From: an uncultured Oscillospiraceae bacterium
GTDB lineage: Bacteria > Bacillota > Clostridia > Oscillospirales > Acutalibacteraceae
Assembly (NCBI GenBank): GCA_900544375.1
Contig: UQUZ01000001.1
Coordinates: forward strand, 1-64,000
DNA length: 64,000 nt
Direction: 5' to 3'
A model generated the notes under the pieces. The model made no database searches and had not been told where the DNA came from. It saw nothing but the letters and a program-made list of their open reading frames with translations. Below, piece by piece: positions 57,965 to 64,000 of this stretch. Positions within the stretch are counted from its first letter, which is position 1; each line of letters opens with the position of its first letter. The position numbers and the translations under genes are program-made.

Positions 57965-59338
57965 TTATTTCATGCCCTTATAAGGCTTTTTGCGCAGCAC
58001 CCAGCCCTCTTTATTCACCTGACGCGCACGCGCGATGCCTAGTGCGTTCGCGGGCACATCGTCGGTGATGGTGGAGCCCGCGGCCGTATATCCATAATCG
58101 CCAACCCTGACGGGGGCAACGAGGTTGGAGTTGCAGCCGATGAAGGCGTGGTCTCCGATCACGGTGCGGTGCTTTTCTTTCCCGGTGTAATTCACGGTGA
58201 CGCAGCCGCAGCCGAAATTCACGCTTTTGCCCACGTCCGCATCACCCACATAAGTCAGGTGGGATACTTTCGTGCCCTCCCCGATCCGGGCGTTTTTCAC
58301 CTCGACAAAATTGCCCAGGTGTGTATGCGGCCCAATTTTTGCATTGGGACGCAGGTGGACGAACGGACCGATATCGGCGCCCTCCTGGATTTCCGCCTGT
58401 TCGCTGAGCACGTTGTCGAGCTTCACATTGTCGCCGGCCAGGGTGTCGATAAGCTGTGTGTTAGGGCCGATGATGCAGTTTTTGCCGATTATGGTCTTTC
58501 CGCGCAGGATGGTACCCGGTAGGATGCGGGTATCCGCCCCGATCGTAACATCCGGCCCGATGAACACGCCGTCAGCGCAGGGGATATCCACTCCCTCCAG
58601 AAGCCAATGCATCAGCATCCGCTGGCGGGCGAGGTTGTTTAAGTGGAGCAATTGGACGCGATCATCAGCTTTGAGCGCAATATCCGGGTCGGCGGCGGTA
58701 AATACACCCACGTGCTGCCTGCTGTCGAGCATGCACTGTACCACATCGATCAAATTAGATTCTCTGCCGGTGCATTCCTCAGCAATCTGGCCCGTCGCCC
58801 GGAGCAGTTGGTCACATTGGAACCAGCCGGCGCCGGCAAATACCTCTCGACCCGTTTCATTGGCATCCTGCTCTGCAAGAATGCCTGCAAAAGCCCCGTC
58901 CGCGCTGCGGGCAATATGTGGATAGCCGTTGGAGTTTTTCACAAAGGCGGCGAGAATAGTGGCTGCATTCCCTGCGCGTTTATGCGCATCAAAGGCGGAT
59001 CGTATCGTATCGGCATCTATCAGGGGGATGTTTCCGTTGAGAAGAAATACGTCCCCACCGCGAAAACGCTCCAAAAAGGCGCGTGCCTGCGAGATCGCAT
59101 GGCCTGTGCCGGAAGGCCCCAGCAGAATGGTTTCGCCGCGCCCCTCCAGATGGCTGGCCAGGGCTTCGCAGTGGGCGGCAACGGTGCAGGTTGATTGGAT
59201 GCCGGCGTTCTGCACGGCGTCGAGCACCCAGTCGATCATTGGCTGGAAGAGTACCTCCGCCATGGCAGCTGGCCGGGAGGATTTCATCTGTTTGCCATCG
59301 CTGGCGGCGAGAATAACTGCACAACGGCTGTTTTGCAT
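57965..59338 (-). CDS. glmU: GlmU-like protein with intact acetyltransferase and degenerate uridyltransferase domain
   Basis: 457 residues, aligning along its length with bifunctional GlmU. The C-terminal left-handed beta-helix keeps acetyltransferase residues matching E. coli R333, K351, H363, Y366 and N386: Arg330, Lys348, His360, Tyr363 and Asn383. The N-terminal domain has lost its signature: LAAGxGTRM is LAASDGKQM (Ser13 and Gln17 for Gly14 and Arg18), PKV is PAA (Ala24 for Lys25), YGD is NGN (Asn103 for Asp105), GYGR is GYPH, the VE of VEHKDA is LA, EIN is EVF, and VNN is ADD. It probably acetylates GlcN-1-P but cannot make UDP-GlcNAc in the standard way. GGAAAGGGG lies 8 bases before ATG. 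Confidence 0.88.
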   Translation of the reverse strand: MQNSRCAVILAASDGKQMKSSRPAAMAEVLFQPMIDWVLDAVQNAGIQSTCTVAAHCEALASHLEGRGETILLGPSGTGHAISQARAFLERFRGGDVFLLNGNIPLIDADTIRSAFDAHKRAGNAATILAAFVKNSNGYPHIARSADGAFAGILAEQDANETGREVFAGAGWFQCDQLLRATGQIAEECTGRESNLIDVVQCMLDSRQHVGVFTAADPDIALKADDRVQLLHLNNLARQRMLMHWLLEGVDIPCADGVFIGPDVTIGADTRILPGTILRGKTIIGKNCIIGPNTQLIDTLAGDNVKLDNVLSEQAEIQEGADIGPFVHLRPNAKIGPHTHLGNFVEVKNARIGEGTKVSHLTYVGDADVGKSVNFGCGCVTVNYTGKEKHRTVIGDHAFIGCNSNLVAPVRVGDYGYTAAGSTITDDVPANALGIARARQVNKEGWVLRKKPYKGMK

Positions 59339-59540
59339 GAGTGCGACCCCTTTCCTTGCTTCATAATCATATTATCATAAATGAAACACCAAAAAACCAT
59401 TTCTTATTGATTCTAATATTATGCCAAGAATGTGGTAGTTTTTCAAGCTTTTCGAAAATTCGAGATTGAAATTGTAAAAAGGTATCTATAATATACAAAA
59501 CAAGGAAACGCTAAAAACATGAATTTATATCAATCATGCA

Positions 59541-59569
59541 TGGAAAAAATTGTTCGTATCTGTTATAAT
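59541..59569 (+). promoter_or_regulatory. ppdK promoter with extended -10
   Basis: TGGAAA (59541-59546), a 17-base spacer and TATAAT (59564-59569) preceded by TGT. The leader is about 95 bases. The rest of the 325-base gap after glmU is AT-rich with nothing else recognised. Confidence 0.6.
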
Positions 59570-59663
59570 GCAGGTTGACGTAAACCGGCCCTTCAGGTTT
59601 TTTAGGAAACCCGGCCGTGGTCGTGATTATTTCGCTGATATTTAAATTGGAGGATGATTTGGA

Positions 59664-62300
<2,637 letters not shown>

Positions 62301-62327
62301 GCTGCTAAACTCAGAAAAAAGACAAGG

Positions 62328-62362
62328 AAATCGCCGGAGAGGTTTATCCTCTCCGGCGATTT
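62328..62362 (+). terminator. ppdK terminator
   Basis: AAATCGCCGGAGAGG / CCTCTCCGGCGATTT, a 15-bp stem with a 5-base loop, followed by TTATTTCG. From here to 62762 (about 400 bases) I see no gene or element; an 86-codon frame at 62430-62690 has no family features. Confidence 0.85.
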
Positions 62363-62762
62363 TTATTTCGTTGAGACCAATCGCACCAAGTCGGGCCGAG
62401 TAAGCAAACTGACGATATTTTTATGATATATGATGGCGACACGGACGGCCCCGATAGGGATGCATTGTATCAAAAAGGTGCGTTCATTTGTTAGGAAGCG
62501 TAGACTCGTCTCGGATAACAAGCATTTCATGGCTACCATCGGATTTCATATAATTTATGAAGCTAAATACCAAATAGGCCTTTTTATTACCCGAAAATGC
62601 ATTTTGAATTGCGGCTTTCATCATCATTTTGTCTTGCCGCCGAAGCAGTCATGTGAATCGCACCGCATAAATTCTGAATGTTTCAATTAGGGCTTTTCGT
62701 TGAGAAAAAGCACAGTTTATTGTTTCTGCTAACATATTGGGAACTTGGATATCTCTTTGGTT

Positions 62763-62876
62763 TATGGTAAAATAGCTTCAAACAAAGTTTGAAGCATTGG
62801 AAAAATGGTTGTCGGCGCGAAACGCCTCCTGCCGCAAAGCGGCAACGCCATTTTTCACAAAGGTTGGCCTTGCGTG
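62763..62876 (+). repeat. structured promoter-leader repeat, copy B (first of a tandem pair)
   Basis: A 114-base unit: TATGG-TAAAAT-AG (extended -10; TTGGAT at 62746-62751 is a possible -35), hairpin GCTTCAAAC(AAA)GTTTGAAGC, GCATTGGAAAAATGG, TTGTCGGCGCGAAACGCC, then GCCGC(AAA)GCGGC, closed by an AAAAATGG/CCATTTTT outer stem that ends in a T run. It is nearly identical to the next unit. Confidence 0.75.
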
Positions 62877-62992
62877 TATGGTAAAATAGCTTCAAACAAA
62901 GTTTGAAGCATTGGAAAAATGCCTGTCGGCGCGAAACGCCTCCTGCCGCAGAGCGGCAACGCCATTTTTCGCTGAGGTTAGCCTATTGCGTA
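62877..62992 (+). repeat. structured promoter-leader repeat, copy C (second of the tandem pair)
   Basis: A 116-base unit with the same parts as copy B: extended -10 TAAAAT at 62882-62887, hairpin GCTTCAAAC(AAA)GTTTGAAGC, GCATT(GGAAA)AATGC, GGCG(CGAAA)CGCC, GCCGC(AGA)GCGGC and CCATTTTT. A third TATGG-TAAAAT box follows at 62993-63003, so the downstream gene has three in-line -10 boxes. Reading frames through both units are shadows. Confidence 0.75.
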
Positions 62993-63003
62993 TATGGTAA
63001 AAT
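62993..63003 (+). promoter_or_regulatory. third extended -10 box, proximal promoter of the XRE gene
   Basis: TATGG followed by TAAAAT (62998-63003), 52 bases before the start codon. No good -35 is seen. Confidence 0.45.
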
Positions 63004-63054
63004 GGATTCAGTCACAGGGAAATCGTTTTTAGAAAGCCAAGGGCGGTGTGGAAT

Positions 63055-63669
63055 ATGGATCATCAGAAAAAGATCGGCGTTTTTATCCGACAGGCGCGGG
63101 AGAGGCAGAACATCACCAAAGAAACGCTGGCCCGTTCCCTGCAAATTAGCGAAGCGGAGCTCTCTGCCTGGGAGGAGGGAGTATCCTACCCGGCACTTAC
63201 GCAGGCTCCCGCACTGGCAAGGGAACTCGCCGTTTCTCTGGACGAGCTGTTCAATGCCCGATATCACACGGTCGCTCAGGACTATCAGGCGTCAGAGGCC
63301 TGTTTTCTGCGTGAGCAACCGCAGCCTGCTGATGCACCGGACCAAGATGAAACGAAGGAAACGCCCGCGTTGCAGGTTCCTGTGGAAAGCCAGGTTCAAA
63401 GCAGGCCGCGGCTGCCGGCTTGGACAAGGCTCCTCCTTGCAGGGTGTCTGATCGTGGAGGCGGGGGCGGGGTGTATCCTGCACCTATCTTCCATGAAAAT
63501 GGCAGAACTCGTGCTGAGCTCTGCCGTTGCTGCCGCCACGCTTATCATGATCTCCGTCGGCATTTATATATATAGAAAGCATCCCACACTACGCGGTCGG
63601 GCACTCTTATTGCCGCTGCCCGCGGTGATTCTGATGCTGCTTGTGATGGTTCCCTATCTCCTGGCTTAA
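63055..63669 (+). CDS. membrane-anchored XRE-family helix-turn-helix protein
   Basis: A 204-residue protein. The N-terminal XRE domain is GVFIRQARERQNITKETLAR, SLQISEAELSAWEEGVSYP and ALARELAVSLDELFN. An acidic Gln/Pro/Glu linker follows (EQPQPADAPDQDETKETPAL), then three hydrophobic helices (WTRLLLAGCLIVEAGAGCIL; VLSSAVAAATLIMISVGIYI; LLLPLPAVILMLLVMVPYLL). It is likely a DNA-binding protein tethered to the membrane, regulated by a membrane signal. The start at ATG 63055 (MDHQKKIG) follows GGGCGGTGTGG. Its promoter region is unusual: two tandem structured repeats and three -10 boxes. Confidence 0.8.
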   Translation: MDHQKKIGVFIRQARERQNITKETLARSLQISEAELSAWEEGVSYPALTQAPALARELAVSLDELFNARYHTVAQDYQASEACFLREQPQPADAPDQDETKETPALQVPVESQVQSRPRLPAWTRLLLAGCLIVEAGAGCILHLSSMKMAELVLSSAVAAATLIMISVGIYIYRKHPTLRGRALLLPLPAVILMLLVMVPYLLA

Positions 63670-63782
63670 AGCGTCAGGGCCTTTTTTCAAACGACTTCGA
63701 CTTTTTTAAAAGCGGAAAATGAGTTTGTTTTTTGGTCCAAACAGCGAAAAAATAAAATAGCTTTTCTTGTATGGTAAAAGGA

Positions 63783-63791
63783 TGATATAAT
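63783..63791 (+). promoter_or_regulatory. extended -10 of the last gene
   Basis: TGA followed by TATAAT (63786-63791), about 40 bases before the start. A TATGGTAAAAG sequence 15 bases upstream resembles the repeat-family boxes. Confidence 0.5.
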
Positions 63792-63832
63792 GGGAATGGA
63801 TCATTAAAATTTATCGTGAGGAGAGGAAAATG

Positions 63833-64000
63833 ATGCAAAACTCGCAGGAACAGAAAAGAATGCCGCTGATTGAAAACCGAACGCTTTGTCTGACCATTTT
63901 GTTAATGGCTCTGGTTTACAATGTCATTTTCGGTTGCGTGCGTAATCCACTCGGTGAAGAGAACACGATCTCCTGGATCGGCTACGACCACCCCTTCGCT
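63833..64000 (+). CDS. 5' part of a membrane protein running off the window
   Basis: An open frame from ATG 63833 (or ATG 63830, directly upstream) to the edge: MQNSQEQKRMPLIENRTLCL, then the hydrophobic TILLMALVYNVIFGCV, then RNPLGEENTISWIGYDHPFA. One membrane helix is visible. GAGGAGAGG lies upstream. It is too short to name. Confidence 0.6.
   Translation, partial: MQNSQEQKRMPLIENRTLCLTILLMALVYNVIFGCVRNPLGEENTISWIGYDHPFA

Noticed and set aside
62430..62690. An 86-codon frame after ppdK
   Set aside because: No ribosome site, no domain, and AT-rich background.
62763..62992. CRISPR-like array
   Set aside because: Only two units of about 115 bases without short repeat/spacer alternation and no cas genes.
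62683..63451. Frames on both strands within and across the tandem repeats
   Set aside because: They are produced by repeat sequence (recurring SRRQ.FFQC or CRRETPPAAE) and by the XRE gene read out of frame.

Overview
This window is the replication-origin region of a Clostridia-type (low-GC Gram-positive) chromosome, most like the Oscillospiraceae/Ruminococcaceae. The evidence is the gene order rpmH-dnaA-dnaN-yaaA-recF-remB-gyrB-gyrA, the sporulation-type genes (ypeB, jag/khpB, parA/parB/noc), pyruvate phosphate dikinase, and strong GGAGG-type ribosome binding sites. There are no rRNA or tRNA genes and no CRISPR array that I could see.

Layout. Positions 1-2.2 kb are an AT-richer accessory segment. 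It holds a pseudogene broken by one in-frame stop, a VOC-family gene, a DUF3795 gene, and non-coding sequence that looks like the scar of an integrative conjugative element (hairpins and an oriT-like palindrome). From 2.2 to 14.5 kb there are mixed metabolic and repair genes: glyoxalase I-like, a lipoprotein, ypeB, lacZ, a TetR regulator, ogg, glyA, a TraX-like membrane protein, rarA and a second lipoprotein. From 14.6 to 21.8 kb genes run leftward away from the origin: a FAD oxidoreductase, serC-serA, and the rpmH-rnpA-yidD-yidC-khpB cluster. The origin lies at 21.8-23.7 kb, with back-to-back rpmH and dnaA promoters and DnaA boxes in the dnaA-dnaN gap. From 22.1 to 32.9 kb the replication genes run rightward and end with an LCP cell-wall ligase. 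From 33 to 42.7 kb the mnmE-mnmG-rsmG-noc-parA-parB cluster and a flavin oxidoreductase lie on the minus strand, facing the origin, with three parS sites. From 42.9 to 52.8 kb there are an ABC exporter, a two-component system, a DUF2089/DUF4097 pair, a PAP2 phosphatase and a six-hairpin glycosidase-like gene. From 53 to 59.3 kb the mfd-yjjG-pth-glmU genes are on the minus strand. From 59.6 to 64 kb are ppdK, a tandem structured repeat, a membrane-anchored XRE regulator and the start of another membrane protein.

Most notable observations. (1) A recurrent unit consists of an extended -10 promoter followed by a GC-rich multi-hairpin leader. It occurs four times: ahead of a tetR gene, ahead of glyA, and twice in tandem ahead of an XRE gene. 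I do not recognise it as a known riboswitch. (2) GlmU has an intact acetyltransferase domain, but nearly every signature residue of its uridyltransferase domain is replaced. (3) The mnmE-to-parB block has the minus-strand direction it has left of the origin in Bacillus, but sits right of gyrA, so it faces the replication fork. (4) GyrA has Met at the quinolone-determining position 83. (5) Several unexplained structured elements sit in intergenic gaps: between noc and parA, between the DUF2089 and DUF4097 genes, and between rpmH and rnpA.

Gene identities come from recognising family motifs in the translated sequence. No database search was run.
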